Part shown: positions 28,418 through 38,711 of the stretch, piece by piece
Layout: the number at the start of each line of letters is the position of its first letter
Numbering within the stretch: position 1 is the first letter of the stretch
Assembly: GCF_000238295.3 (NCBI RefSeq)
Contig: NZ_AHCD03000039.1
Coordinates: 9,358 to 73,357 of the forward strand
Length of the DNA: 64,000 bases
DNA from: Pseudoalteromonas rubra
GTDB taxonomy: Bacteria; Pseudomonadota; Gammaproteobacteria; Enterobacterales; Alteromonadaceae
Direction: 5' to 3'
Translations under genes and position numbers: made by a program
Notes under the pieces: model-generated
Told to the model about the DNA's origin: nothing
The model's input: only the letters and a program-made list of their open reading frames with translations
The model's database searches: none

Positions 28418-28805
28418 ATTTATACTGCCAGTGACGCTTTTACTTTTGAGTTGTCATATAGCCAGTGCTAATGTACCTAGGTTGAATAAATTACAGGGCG
28501 AGTGGATTACGGTTGATGCTGGCCCGAGCCACAAAACGACTCAGGTTTGTGAGTTTTTTGAAAACACGCAGCGTACATGCATTATCGAAGAGGCTTCTTT
28601 TTCTACCAAGTTTGGGGAAGCACATATAAATAAAGTAACAGGGACCTGGCACCTGGACGGAGAAGCGCTCACGGTGACGGAAACGTTGAATTTCTCATCT
28701 GTGGCGCATCAGTTTCAGTTTAAGGTGAAAAGCATCACCGCAAGCCAGTTAGTATTGGTTTCTGAGCACGGTGACACCACAACCTGGCACAGAGCGAATT
28801 ACTGA
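28407..28805 (+). CDS. secreted protein of unknown function, lipocalin-like size
   Basis: Not recognised. The 132-residue protein has a clear signal peptide (MRVRFILPVTLLLLSCHIASA) with probable cleavage after ASA near residue 21. The rest has two cysteines (VCEFF, RTCII) and many beta-prone segments. It overlaps the preceding P-loop gene and is convergent with the large kinase gene. Confidence 0.65.
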   Translation: MRVRFILPVTLLLLSCHIASANVPRLNKLQGEWITVDAGPSHKTTQVCEFFENTQRTCIIEEASFSTKFGEAHINKVTGTWHLDGEALTVTETLNFSSVAHQFQFKVKSITASQLVLVSEHGDTTTWHRANY

Positions 28806-28836
28806 GTATGACTTTGGATAACTACATGCTCGTTGT

Positions 28837-31800
28837 TCAGCCTGTCAGCTGTTGATCCAGTGCCGTCAAAGTTTCACCCGCACCATCAAAATCAAAATCC
28901 TCAATCTGGGTAAACAGTTGTTCTGCCAACGCTTGTTGAGGGGTCCCGCTGAGCGCCTCGAGCAGCGTTTCAGCCCGGTCGCTGGCATCCATATCAGAAT
29001 CATTGATCATGCCTTTGAGCTCCGCGAGTAAGGCCGCGATATCAATATCCTGATGTGCGTTTGCTGGGAGACTTGTTTCGCTGCTGTGTTCACGGGTTTG
29101 CTGCTCATTCAATGACAGCTTAAGTGCATCAATAAGTGTCGTCAGGCTGATCAATAGCTCATCCAATATGGGTTGTACAGGTGCATTGTTGGCACAGGCG
29201 GTTTCTAATTCAGCGGCCAGCTGCGCGATCTGGACTGCCCCAACATTACCAGCGCTGCCTTTGAGCGTATGGGCACACCGCATCGGTCCCTGTGGATCAA
29301 CATCTGTCTGTGCTTGCGCGTCGGTGAAGGCGTGTGCGAATTGCGCCTGTTTGTCACAAAAACGCATCAGCAGCTTTTTGTACAGAGCTGTGTCGCCTTC
29401 ACTGATGGCCAGTCCTGCCTGGGTATCCAGCCCGGTAATCGTTGGTAAGTTCCTGGGTTCATCTGGTTCTACTGAAGGCGGACGTTCGCTGGTGGAGGAT
29501 ATATTTGCTGGCTGGGCCGGGGTTATCCAGCGGGCCAGCGTGGCAAACATTTTGCGCGGATTCAGGGGTTTTTCTATGATGTCATTCATGCCACATTCCA
29601 GCGCTTTTTGACGGTTATCTAGCATCACACTGGCGGTCATAGCAATGACCGGCAGATCCTGCCATCTGGGCTGGCGGCGGATAGCTTCGGTCGCGCTGTA
29701 ACCATCCATCACTGGCATCTGGCAATCCATGAGCACGCCATCGTAATCACGCTGTTGCAGCATCTCCAGTGCCTGCTGACCATGTTCGGCGACATCAACC
29801 CGAATGCCATTTTTTTCCAGCAAGGCTATGGCCAGCTCCTGGTTGAGGTCATTGTCCTCTACCAGCAGTAAGTGGGAACCCGCGACGGAATTGGGCTGCT
29901 CATCAGTGGTTGTATCGTGTTGCTCGTAGGTACTTGGATCGCCGAACAGACTGAGCAGGCAGGCGGCAAGCGGCTTGGGGAAAACGGGTTTTGAGAGGGT
30001 ATAGCTGACATCGGGTTCTGTGCTATCTCCGTTATGATTCAGCAGCACCACGGGCAGCTTTGCGCGCAGCGGGTCGGGCAAGGCATCTATACAGCGGCTG
30101 TCTGCCAGAATGAATTGGCCATTCACCAAAGCTTCTGTATCTTCGTTAAGGAAGTCTTTGCTGATGGGCTCTGCGCTGATCTCAAAGGCGTGCAGGTAGC
30201 GTTTCAGGGTCGCCGCGGCATACTGATTATCATCGACAATGATGGCATGCTGCACGGACAGTGCCGGCAAAGCTGCGGTGTTGTAGTCGCACAATTGCAC
30301 CACAATCTCAAACGCAAAAGTACTGCCTTCACCGGCAATACTCTGGCAGCTGATCTGGCCGCCCATTAGTTCCACCAGTTTCTTACAGATGGCCAGCCCC
30401 AGACCGGTCCCCCCATACTTGCGGGTTGTTGAGGTATCTGCCTGGCTGAAGGATTTAAACAGTTTTTGTTGTTGCTCCTCGGTCATACCAATGCCGGTGT
30501 CTATGACCGCAAATGCCAGTGTTAGGGTTTCTTTGTCGCCTGCTTTTGGTGATACATCAATGATCACATCACCGCCTTCATCGGTGAACTTGATGGCATT
30601 GCTGCCTAAATTTAATAATATTTGTGAGATCCGCAGTGGATCGCCTATCAGGCGCGCCGGGATCCCGGGATCCAGCATGACACACAGCTCAATGTCTTTT
30701 TCCCGGGCTTTGATGGCCAACAGGTCGATGCTCTGAGTGAGGGTTTCTTCGAGGTCAAACTCGATGGCTTCAATATCGAGTCGGCCAGCCTCAATTTTAG
30801 AAAAATCGAGAATATCATTGATGATCCCAAGGAGTGACTCAGCACTGCGATTGATCTTCTCCACATAGTTGCGTTGCTGACGATTCAAAGCCGTTTGCAG
30901 TGCAAGGTAACTCATACCAATGATGGCGTTCATGGGGGTGCGGATTTCGTGCGACATATTTGATAAAAAGTCAGATTTAGCCTGAGTGGCACTTTCCGCT
31001 TTATCTTTGGCTTTTTGCAGGGCTACCTGGAGCGCTTTGGCGTCGCTGATATCCATGTGGATCCCAAATACTTCCTTGCCACCTGGACCATGTTTGGCTA
31101 CAACACTGCGGCCAATGCTGAGGATCCATTTCCAGCTACCATCGGCACATTTCATCCGCATTTCATGGCGAAAGGTATCGCTGTCGCCTCGCGCATGGAC
31201 CAGTAACGCGTCTTCGCTGGCACTCAGGTCGTCGGGGTGAATGAGTTGGTGCCAGCGGGCAATACTGGGGCCATAGCGTTGCTCAAGCTCGTCACACTGG
31301 TAGCCGAGCATTTCTGACCAGACCTCATTGGTGATCAGCTGGCCACTGCTGATATCCCACTCCCAGGTGCCCGCGTTGGCGCCAGACATTGCCAGTTCCA
31401 GCCGTTGTTCTGCTTCTTTGAGTTCGCCATAGGACAAGGAATTAGCCAGGGCGACGGCAAGGTGGTTGGCCACCACCCGTAATATTGCCCGTTGCGCGCG
31501 GGTGAGCGCATGCTCATGGTTAAATTGCAGGGTAAATACGCCCAGTACCTCGCCGTCGACTACGAGCGGAGCACAAAAAACACTTTGTGTGGCGTCACCG
31601 TGAAGATTGTCCGCGGCATTCAGCGCCAGTTTCTGCCAGTCCTGTGGACAGGCAGCGTACACTTGGCTGGCTTCCTGGACGCAATACACATCAGCACCGC
31701 GGCTGGTGGAGAGTTTGCTGATCAACGCTGAAAACGGCTCATCATCCTGCACGGCATAAATGTAATCAATATACTGCTGGTCACGGTGATAAATACCCAC

Positions 31801-34389
31801 CGCACAAAACTCGCAGGGTAAAGTCTGCTTTAAGTGCTGATAGATGGTTTCGCAAATGACCTTCATGTCGTAGGTTGCGGCAACTTCTTTACCGACTTCA
31901 CCCAGTACCACCAGGTCCTGAGTGCGCTGAGCCACCTTTTGTTCCAGCTTTAAGCTGGCCAGACGCAGCCTGCGCTCTCGGATGTGCACTATGCTGACAA
32001 TCGAGATAATTAGCACAGCAGGTAACAGTACTTTAAACCACAAGGTTTCATACCAGGCTGGCAGCGAAATAATCTGTAGCCCAATCGGCGTGTCATTCCA
32101 GACACCGTGATTATTACTGCCTAACACTTGTAACACGTACTCGCCGGGTGGCAGTGACCGATAGCTGGCACGGGGCGTATCTGTGATGGCGCTCCAGTCG
32201 GCATCGTGTCCCAATAACTTATAGCGGTAGCGATTGTCCTCAGTCGCATGGTAATCCAGCGCTGCAAAATATACGGCCAGATTTCTGTCTCTGTGGGTAA
32301 ACTCAATGCCGGTATCAAGTTTGTCCAGCCGTTCGCCATCCAAATCGGCATGAGTAAAAACCAGCGGCGGCGCAGAGATGTTGACATAGACAGTAAGTGG
32401 ATTAAATCCGGTAATGCCGTCTATGCTGCCAAACAGGATCTGTTCATCAAAAGTCACAAATGAGCGTGCCAGGAAGTGGTTGTTACCCAGTCCGTCATGG
32501 GTGGTAAACTGATGAAAGATCCCACTGAGCGGATCAAGCTGAAACACACCGCCAGAGGTTGCCAGCCACAACAGCCCCAGCTCATCAGCAACAATGGATT
32601 TCACTGCAAAATTGGCTTGTGAGGTGGTATTGCTAAAGCGCCGAAACTGGCCCTGATCGAGTGCGAAACGGGTAATGCCGTTATTGCTGGCAAACCACAG
32701 GTTACGGCCGCTCTGAATACCCTGATTAATATGGCGACCATCCAGGCTGGTGGGGGTGTTATCGGGCAGATAGTGTTGTATTTGTGTTAAGTCCGGGCTC
32801 AGGCGAAACAGGCCATCCCCGTCACTGCCTACCCAGACCTGGTCATCGCTGTCAATCAACACAAAAGTGGGGTCTGTATTGGGTAAGAAATGCTGTACTT
32901 CACCGCTTGGTGGATGCCAGCGTGTGACTCTGCGTTCACCGGCAATGATTAACCACAGCCATCCCTGAGTATCAAAATTAATGTAGTCGACCGGGGACCT
33001 CTCTCGCACCCCCGGTGGCATAAAGGGCGTCAAAGTACGAGTTAGCTCATCAACTTTAAACAGCCCAAAATTGGTACCGGCATAGAGCTGGCCATCCGTG
33101 TCCCGGTTGAGGTGGTGTACTCTGAGCCGATAATCGCCCGTCAACTCCTCGGGCGAAGCAAAGGGGGTGAATTGTCCATGGCCATCAAAATGCACCAGAC
33201 CGCGACCTGTACCAAGCCACACGCCGCCTTCAATGGCCTGAGCCATACTCAGTACCTGATTAAATAATCCGGAAAGCTGCTGATCTGCCAAAAAATGATG
33301 CCAGGCCTTAAAGGCGGGCGGGTGAGGAAAGACTTTAATGACCCCAGAATAGCGCGTTGCGGCCCACATCAGCCCGGTCTGATCAATTAACACCTGTCGC
33401 ACGTCACGGTTTTGTAATAAGGCCAGCTTGCCATCTTGTGCGGTGGGAATGAACTTTTCCTGGATTGGTGAAAAGCGATAGATACCCGCAAAGGTAGATA
33501 ACAGAATGTCGCCCTGATGGTGCAACAGACTGGATACGCTCGGCAGGCTGTGTTCATTGAGCTGATAGGTATGAAAGCGCTGCGTTTCCGGATCAAAGCG
33601 GCCAAAGCTCGTGCGCGTGGCAACCCACAGTCGGCCATCGGCGGCAACGGAAACCTGCCTGACCTCAGGGTGGTCGAGTGACTGCGGTGCCATTTTAAAT
33701 GCACTGAATTGGCCACTTTGGCGGTCAAGCCGGTAAAGCCCATCTGACGTGGCGCACCAGATATTGCCCGCTTTGTCCTCCGTAATACTCCATACCCGGT
33801 TGTTCCCCAGGCTGGCCTGGTTGCCTGGCTCATGGATAAAACGCTCAAATCCGCTGCCATCTGCTTTGAGACGGTTAAGGCCGCCACCATTGGTACCAAT
33901 CCACAGGCTGCCATCCGAACTTTCAAACAGGGCCTGCACTTTGTCTGCCCCAAGAGATTGCGCATTATCCGGATCATAACGAAAGTGCTGAAATCCTTGC
34001 TGAGCGCCTAAAAACAGATTAAGGCCACCGCCCCAGGTGCCAGCCCATAAACGGCCACGGGTATCAAATAGCAAGACACTGACACTGTCAGCAGACAGTG
34101 AGTGAGGATCGTTCGGGTCGTGTTTAAAGTTACTAAATTGATAGCCATCATAGCGTTTAATGCCGTCGGCGCTGCCAAACCACATAAACCCCTGCTGATC
34201 TTTGCTAACAGCGTAGATCTGCGGGGTATTCAAGCCGTTATAAGTGGCGATATTCTCAATTTTCAGCGTTGTGGCCAGCACTTTTTGAGCGAAGAGCACA
34301 CACAAGAGCAATTTCACCGCTAAACTAACAGTGAGTGCAAAACCGTAGCGCAGTGTTTGGGTCGGGCATAAAACTGAGGTGACGGACAT
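28837..34389 (-). CDS. giant hybrid two-component sensor with periplasmic propeller, GAF, PAS, HisKA, HATPase, REC x2, HPt
   Basis: A 1850-residue membrane sensor. A signal segment (about 15-40) is followed by a periplasmic ligand-binding propeller of Reg_prop repeats (about 45-670, with repeats such as GLMWAATRYSG and GSLWIGTNGGGL), a Y_Y_Y domain (about 670-770) and one membrane helix (about 785-805). The cytosolic part has GAF (about 830-990), PAS (about 1000-1125), HisKA with phospho-acceptor His in NMSHEIRTPMNAI (about 1146), HATPase with GGTGLGLAI (about 1330), a weak receiver (about 1380-1480), a canonical receiver with MDCQMPVMDG (about 1507-1620), and HPt with AHTLKGSAGN (about 1706). 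It can run a full phosphorelay but has no DNA-binding domain. The gene at 34544 is divergent from it. Confidence 0.93.
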   Translation of the reverse strand: MSVTSVLCPTQTLRYGFALTVSLAVKLLLCVLFAQKVLATTLKIENIATYNGLNTPQIYAVSKDQQGFMWFGSADGIKRYDGYQFSNFKHDPNDPHSLSADSVSVLLFDTRGRLWAGTWGGGLNLFLGAQQGFQHFRYDPDNAQSLGADKVQALFESSDGSLWIGTNGGGLNRLKADGSGFERFIHEPGNQASLGNNRVWSITEDKAGNIWCATSDGLYRLDRQSGQFSAFKMAPQSLDHPEVRQVSVAADGRLWVATRTSFGRFDPETQRFHTYQLNEHSLPSVSSLLHHQGDILLSTFAGIYRFSPIQEKFIPTAQDGKLALLQNRDVRQVLIDQTGLMWAATRYSGVIKVFPHPPAFKAWHHFLADQQLSGLFNQVLSMAQAIEGGVWLGTGRGLVHFDGHGQFTPFASPEELTGDYRLRVHHLNRDTDGQLYAGTNFGLFKVDELTRTLTPFMPPGVRERSPVDYINFDTQGWLWLIIAGERRVTRWHPPSGEVQHFLPNTDPTFVLIDSDDQVWVGSDGDGLFRLSPDLTQIQHYLPDNTPTSLDGRHINQGIQSGRNLWFASNNGITRFALDQGQFRRFSNTTSQANFAVKSIVADELGLLWLATSGGVFQLDPLSGIFHQFTTHDGLGNNHFLARSFVTFDEQILFGSIDGITGFNPLTVYVNISAPPLVFTHADLDGERLDKLDTGIEFTHRDRNLAVYFAALDYHATEDNRYRYKLLGHDADWSAITDTPRASYRSLPPGEYVLQVLGSNNHGVWNDTPIGLQIISLPAWYETLWFKVLLPAVLIISIVSIVHIRERRLRLASLKLEQKVAQRTQDLVVLGEVGKEVAATYDMKVICETIYQHLKQTLPCEFCAVGIYHRDQQYIDYIYAVQDDEPFSALISKLSTSRGADVYCVQEASQVYAACPQDWQKLALNAADNLHGDATQSVFCAPLVVDGEVLGVFTLQFNHEHALTRAQRAILRVVANHLAVALANSLSYGELKEAEQRLELAMSGANAGTWEWDISSGQLITNEVWSEMLGYQCDELEQRYGPSIARWHQLIHPDDLSASEDALLVHARGDSDTFRHEMRMKCADGSWKWILSIGRSVVAKHGPGGKEVFGIHMDISDAKALQVALQKAKDKAESATQAKSDFLSNMSHEIRTPMNAIIGMSYLALQTALNRQQRNYVEKINRSAESLLGIINDILDFSKIEAGRLDIEAIEFDLEETLTQSIDLLAIKAREKDIELCVMLDPGIPARLIGDPLRISQILLNLGSNAIKFTDEGGDVIIDVSPKAGDKETLTLAFAVIDTGIGMTEEQQQKLFKSFSQADTSTTRKYGGTGLGLAICKKLVELMGGQISCQSIAGEGSTFAFEIVVQLCDYNTAALPALSVQHAIIVDDNQYAAATLKRYLHAFEISAEPISKDFLNEDTEALVNGQFILADSRCIDALPDPLRAKLPVVLLNHNGDSTEPDVSYTLSKPVFPKPLAACLLSLFGDPSTYEQHDTTTDEQPNSVAGSHLLLVEDNDLNQELAIALLEKNGIRVDVAEHGQQALEMLQQRDYDGVLMDCQMPVMDGYSATEAIRRQPRWQDLPVIAMTASVMLDNRQKALECGMNDIIEKPLNPRKMFATLARWITPAQPANISSTSERPPSVEPDEPRNLPTITGLDTQAGLAISEGDTALYKKLLMRFCDKQAQFAHAFTDAQAQTDVDPQGPMRCAHTLKGSAGNVGAVQIAQLAAELETACANNAPVQPILDELLISLTTLIDALKLSLNEQQTREHSSETSLPANAHQDIDIAALLAELKGMINDSDMDASDRAETLLEALSGTPQQALAEQLFTQIEDFDFDGAGETLTALDQQLTG

Positions 34390-34543
34390 AGCATTGGCCT
34401 GCTGGCTGGTCAGTTAATTCGTTGTACAAATGTTAGACAGGTAATAATAACATGTGCACAATAACAGCAAATAAATTTTCTGACCTTGCAACACCTTAAC
34501 TGTGCCGGCCTCATCGGGAGGCAGTTGGCTTTAGGAGAGAAGA

Positions 34544-36073
34544 ATGGACAATGGCAGTGCAGTAACCACTATGACTATCCTGGTTGTTGAAGCGCACGAG
34601 ACCATTCGCTCTATGGTGGCTAATATTGTGACCGGCCTTGGGCGGGTCAATGTGTTACAGAGCCCCAATGGTGCCGATGCCCTCGATAAGTTGCAATATC
34701 AGGATATTCACCTCATTATCGCCGACTGGATGCTGCCCAAGCTGGCGGGGATCGACTTATTAAAAGAAGTGCGGAAAAACCCACGTACGGCTGCTATCCC
34801 GTTTGTCATGACTGCCACTTCTATACAGCAATCTCAGGTACTACAGGCCATAAAGTGTGGCGTGTCTGAATATGTGGTAAAGCCTTTTTCCAGTAAAATC
34901 ATGCTAGAGCGGCTGCGCAGAGCACTGAATAAACCCGTTCGGCCTTACCACGGAGAAATGGGCGAAGAAGAAGCGGTCGTAGAGCAACCCATTCAGGTGC
35001 TGGTGGTCGATGATGTCGCAGACAATATCAAAATTATTGGTGACGTGCTGCGTAAAGAGTACAAGGTTAAAGCCGCGCTGAGTGGCGCAAAAGCTTTGCA
35101 GATCTGCGCTGCAGAACCGCAACCCGACCTGGTCTTGCTGGATATTATGATGCCGGGTATGGATGGGCTGGAAGTATGCCGTCGCCTCAAAGACGACCCA
35201 CATACTCAGCATATTACCGTGATTTTTTTAACCGCGCTGGAACAAACCGAGCACGTTGTGCGGGGGCTTGAGCTTGGCGCGGTCGATTACATTACCAAAC
35301 CGGCCAACCCATCAGTGGTAAAGTCTCGGGTACGGGCCCATTGCCGTAATATTGAATCGAATCGGCTGATGCGTGCGCAGATAGATGCGATGCTGGACAA
35401 TGCCAGGCTGAGGGACGAGTTTGACAGCCTGACCCAAACAAACCTTGCAAAACCGGTGTCGGATATTCGCAGTTCAACGGCGCTGTTGGCACGGCACATT
35501 AAAGATCCGGAGCGAGCAAAGCGGTACCTGAGCTATATTCAACATAGCTGTTTGCGCCTCCAGCATGCCATGGACAGCATGTCAGCGCTGGCAAAAATTG
35601 AAGCGAATGAGTATCGACTCAATCCGCTCAATCACCCTTTGCACAAAGTGATCGAATCCGTGTTGGAAGACTTGGCCCCGTTGGTTGAAGAACACAAAGT
35701 ACAGTTACGTACCGTGGTGTCTAAAGATCTCATGTTTTTTGGTGAGCCAGCGTTGTGTTATACCTTATTTCATAACCTCATCACCAATGCGCTGGAGGCG
35801 GTGAATACTAAGCCCTTGGTGACCATCAGTGCGCAGCCCGCGGAGCAGCAGCTGACGGTGATCATTCAAAACCCGGATCCCATACCGGACGGCGTCAGAA
35901 CGCGTTTCTTCGATAAGTTTGTGACCTTTGGTAAGCCTGACAGAGCTGGGGTCGGCACTTACACCGCTAAATTGCTTGCCGAAGCGCAGCAGGGTCAGAT
36001 AGCGTTTAATACCGATGAGCAACGCGGCACTGAGGTGACGGTGAGTTTGCCGTTAGGGGAAAAGGCGAGTTAG
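34544..36073 (+). CDS. two-receiver protein with histidine-kinase-like domain lacking the H-box histidine
   Basis: A 509-residue cytosolic protein. Receiver 1 (about 8-125) has its phospho-acceptor in IIADWMLPKLAG and Lys in VVKPFS; receiver 2 (about 145-265) has VVDDVADN, LLDIMMPGMDG and ITKPANP. A coiled-coil linker leads to a dimerisation region where the expected H-D-L-x-x-P box reads TQTNLAKPVSDI: the histidine is replaced. The HATPase part keeps the N-box NLITNALEAV but the G-box is weak (AGVGTYTAKLL). It probably acts as a phosphate-receiving output or scaffold rather than as a kinase; pairing with the divergent sensor at 28837-34389 is inferred from position only. Confidence 0.85.
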   Translation: MDNGSAVTTMTILVVEAHETIRSMVANIVTGLGRVNVLQSPNGADALDKLQYQDIHLIIADWMLPKLAGIDLLKEVRKNPRTAAIPFVMTATSIQQSQVLQAIKCGVSEYVVKPFSSKIMLERLRRALNKPVRPYHGEMGEEEAVVEQPIQVLVVDDVADNIKIIGDVLRKEYKVKAALSGAKALQICAAEPQPDLVLLDIMMPGMDGLEVCRRLKDDPHTQHITVIFLTALEQTEHVVRGLELGAVDYITKPANPSVVKSRVRAHCRNIESNRLMRAQIDAMLDNARLRDEFDSLTQTNLAKPVSDIRSSTALLARHIKDPERAKRYLSYIQHSCLRLQHAMDSMSALAKIEANEYRLNPLNHPLHKVIESVLEDLAPLVEEHKVQLRTVVSKDLMFFGEPALCYTLFHNLITNALEAVNTKPLVTISAQPAEQQLTVIIQNPDPIPDGVRTRFFDKFVTFGKPDRAGVGTYTAKLLAEAQQGQIAFNTDEQRGTEVTVSLPLGEKAS

Positions 36074-36103
36074 CCTCCCGAGCAGCTGATGTTGCCCGGG
36101 AGG
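36074..36103. terminator. hairpin between convergent genes
   Basis: Inverted repeat CCTCCCG/CGGGAGG with a 16-base loop in the gap between the two-receiver gene and cysZ. No T-run follows on either strand, so terminator function is only possible. Confidence 0.35.
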
Positions 36104-36116
36104 AAAGTGCTGGGAG

Positions 36117-36845
36117 TTAATTGCGATATTTAGGCCGATAATTCTCAACCCATAATTTCGTGGCCCCGCACACCGCGGCCGGCATCACAATCAGGTTTAC
36201 TATTGGAATGCTGGTCAGCACCATGACAGCAAACCCAAAGCCATACGACAGGCCCTGATGCGCTTTTAAGGTATCCTTCATCTCTTTGAAAGAGATTTTA
36301 TGATTATCAAACGGGTAGTCGTTATACTGCACATTGTACATCCAGCACGAAAACAACACCCAAAGTATCTGGCCAATCAGCGGCAGCATCCACAGCAGGA
36401 TGAAAAAGCCAATGGCACGTGGCAGGTAGTAAACCAGCTTGCTCCATTCGCGCCCCAGCATACGAGGCACATCCTTTATTAGATCGGCAAAGCCGTCATC
36501 GTTAATTTTTTGCCCGGTGAGAAACAGCTCGACCTTCTCAGACAGCAAGCCGTTGAATGGCGCAGCGATAAAGTTGGTGATCACCGAAAATACCAAACTG
36601 TAACTGAATAAAATCACCAATACGGCGATCGGCCACATTAACCATTCCAGCCAGCTGAGCCAGTCAGGCAACAAGTCATTGAGATAAGCAAAACCTTGTG
36701 TCAGCCAGTCATACAGGAAAAACAATGAGCCGCCAAACAGCATCACATTGATAAGTAGTGGAATAAACACAAAACGTTTAAGTCCTTTTTGGCTTAACAA
36801 TGAAAAGCCCGCGACAAAATATTCCATCCCCTTGGTAAGTTGCAT
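36117..36845 (-). CDS. cysZ: sulfate transporter CysZ
   Basis: A 242-residue inner-membrane protein of the CysZ/EI24 family, which imports sulfate for cysteine synthesis. The N-terminal KGMEYFVAGFSLL, several long hydrophobic helices and the conserved FIAAPFNGLLSEKVE segment match the family. In E. coli cysZ is next to zipA-ligA; here they are in the same neighbourhood but separated by five genes. Confidence 0.92.
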   Translation of the reverse strand: MQLTKGMEYFVAGFSLLSQKGLKRFVFIPLLINVMLFGGSLFFLYDWLTQGFAYLNDLLPDWLSWLEWLMWPIAVLVILFSYSLVFSVITNFIAAPFNGLLSEKVELFLTGQKINDDGFADLIKDVPRMLGREWSKLVYYLPRAIGFFILLWMLPLIGQILWVLFSCWMYNVQYNDYPFDNHKISFKEMKDTLKAHQGLSYGFGFAVMVLTSIPIVNLIVMPAAVCGATKLWVENYRPKYRN

Positions 36846-37099
36846 TGAGATACCTCTGTACTGAAAGTTCTGCCTTCATTATAAATCCGGGCAACATAAA
36901 AAGGGCAGTCTAATCAGTAACAAATTGTGCATGTTGTACCATCTTATTGTGTTTTAGCCAGTTTTTTGAGTTGCTGGTGGTTTTGCTAAGGGGTCGGACT
37001 GGTCCGGATAGAATTAATTTGCAGATTATTGCACTTTGCTGGTTGAAACCGCATCAGCTTGCCTATACATTCAAAATATCGTCCCGAGGGAGTTTGCTC

Positions 37100-37375
37100 A
37101 TGCAATCGCGTTTTTGGTTATTAGCATTGTGTTTGATGGTGTCACTGACAGTGAACGCCGCTGGCAGCAGTGTGTCAGTCAAAACCACGCAGCTGGCAGA
37201 GCTTTTAACCGAACCGGACAAAGATAAGCTAGACAGTGATTTTGATATTCCTTTACCCGGCGCAGCCAAACAGGAATCGATTCAGTTTGTCCCTGATTTT
37301 CACGATGCCGTTAGCTTATACCACCCGTTTACTCACTATCACCAGGGGATCCGAGCCCCACCTGTTGCCGTTTAA
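37100..37375 (+). CDS. small secreted protein of unknown function
   Basis: Not recognised. The 91-residue protein starts at an ATG with GAGGGAG upstream and has a signal peptide ending in VNAAG near residue 21. The mature part is short and acidic. The frame is open further upstream, but the signal peptide fixes the start. Confidence 0.6.
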   Translation: MQSRFWLLALCLMVSLTVNAAGSSVSVKTTQLAELLTEPDKDKLDSDFDIPLPGAAKQESIQFVPDFHDAVSLYHPFTHYHQGIRAPPVAV

Positions 37376-37596
37376 GCCACTCATTTTTAATTTGAATGTA
37401 CACGCCTGACTGACAGGCCGTGTCGTGATGTGCTTAAAGTCAGCGCTGCTGTTTTAACAGCTAAGCGACTGACAACGACCAATGTGAATACACTTAGCCA
37501 AAGGCAAGCATCAATCGATTTGTTTAGTCGAGATTGATTCGCTGTCCGCTATCAGTGATATAGCACCTTGGTATATTCCCGAAACAGAGGTGAATA

Positions 37597-38199
37597 ATGA
37601 ATACGTTTAACAGACTCAATACGCTTGATGTGACCACCGACATGCCCGTACAGGCTAATCCATTGATAACTGACGTTGATAACAATGGACTTGATCGCTT
37701 GTCTGTATCGGCTCAAAAATACAAGCACAATCTGGATGGTCAGAATTCAGTGTGTCTGGACCCGGATACCAGTGTTGATGAAGCCACGCTGGTGCTGAAC
37801 AAAACCCATGTGGCCTCAATGTTTGTCGCGCAGGATAGCGCATTGCTGGGCATTATTTCGCAAGCCCGGCTGGGGAGTCGACATATTTTAAAAGAAGCTC
37901 AGTTGAGAGGTTGTCAGCGCAGTGAGCTGGTCGCTACCGATGTCATGCTGCCATTGAAAACGCTCAAGCAGGTGAGCCTGACCGAACTGCGTACCGCGCG
38001 CGCTGGTGATGTACTGGTGACTATGGAAGCGCATGGCCTGGATTACTTATTGGTGACAGCGCCTGAAACCGGTCAGATTTGCGGTTACTTTGATTTGGTC
38101 GAGTTGATCAAGGCAGGGGGTCGTTCTGTTAATCAACTGCGGCCAGCCGAACACTTTAACGACATTGTAGTGTCTTTGTTGCACCACAGTGAGCTGTAA
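37597..38199 (+). CDS. CBS-domain protein
   Basis: A 200-residue cytosolic protein whose residues about 45-185 look like a CBS pair: VDEATLVLNKTHVASMFV, then LLGIISQARLG, then a second unit ending QICGYFDLVELIK. No catalytic domain is attached; a nucleotide-sensing role would follow from the family, but the partner is unknown. AGAGGTGA precedes the ATG. Confidence 0.72.
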   Translation: MNTFNRLNTLDVTTDMPVQANPLITDVDNNGLDRLSVSAQKYKHNLDGQNSVCLDPDTSVDEATLVLNKTHVASMFVAQDSALLGIISQARLGSRHILKEAQLRGCQRSELVATDVMLPLKTLKQVSLTELRTARAGDVLVTMEAHGLDYLLVTAPETGQICGYFDLVELIKAGGRSVNQLRPAEHFNDIVVSLLHHSEL

Positions 38200-38257
38200 T
38201 TCCAATCAGTGCAGCCCAACCGATTTATTTCCTAAAGTTAATGTAAATTAACGCCAA

Positions 38258-38279
38258 GGCACCTGCGGGTGCCTTTTTT
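38258..38279 (+). terminator. terminator after the CBS-domain gene
   Basis: Stem GGCACC/GGTGCC followed by six T. Confidence 0.85.
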
Positions 38280-38280
38280 A

Positions 38281-38577
38281 TTATTCTGGAAACTTAACGC
38301 CGTGGCGTTTGGCGTACCAGTAGCACAAAGGCAATTCAATCAGAGTAAAGGAAATAACGGTAAACCAGGCCCAGTTGACCTCGAACAAGACCAGAGAAAA
38401 CGATAATCCGGAGTCGTAATAGACCGAGCCGACAATGGCCAGCGAGACGATGGTTGCGATCAAATCCTGAATAGAGACCTTTTTCAGATCATTACCAGCG
38501 TAACGGGGGTAAATGACAAAGTAGGCCAAACATAAAATGATGACGTTGAGCAGGATGACCTGAAGTTCAATGGACAT
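38281..38577 (-). CDS. small membrane protein of unknown function
   Basis: Not recognised. A 98-residue protein with three hydrophobic segments (about 5-24, 40-58, 64-88) and a short basic C-terminus. It is convergent with the CBS gene and divergent from the methyltransferase gene. Confidence 0.7.
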   Translation of the reverse strand: MSIELQVILLNVIILCLAYFVIYPRYAGNDLKKVSIQDLIATIVSLAIVGSVYYDSGLSFSLVLFEVNWAWFTVISFTLIELPLCYWYAKRHGVKFPE

Positions 38578-38711
38578 AAATACAGCTTATAGGTATGAAG
38601 AAGTCCCTATTTTAAGGTGCGCGACAGGACTTTGGCAAGCAAGCAGATGGATGACTCTGCCTTTTCTGCGCCATTGCGGTTATACTTCGCGGGTAAACCA
38701 ATGAGGTAGGT

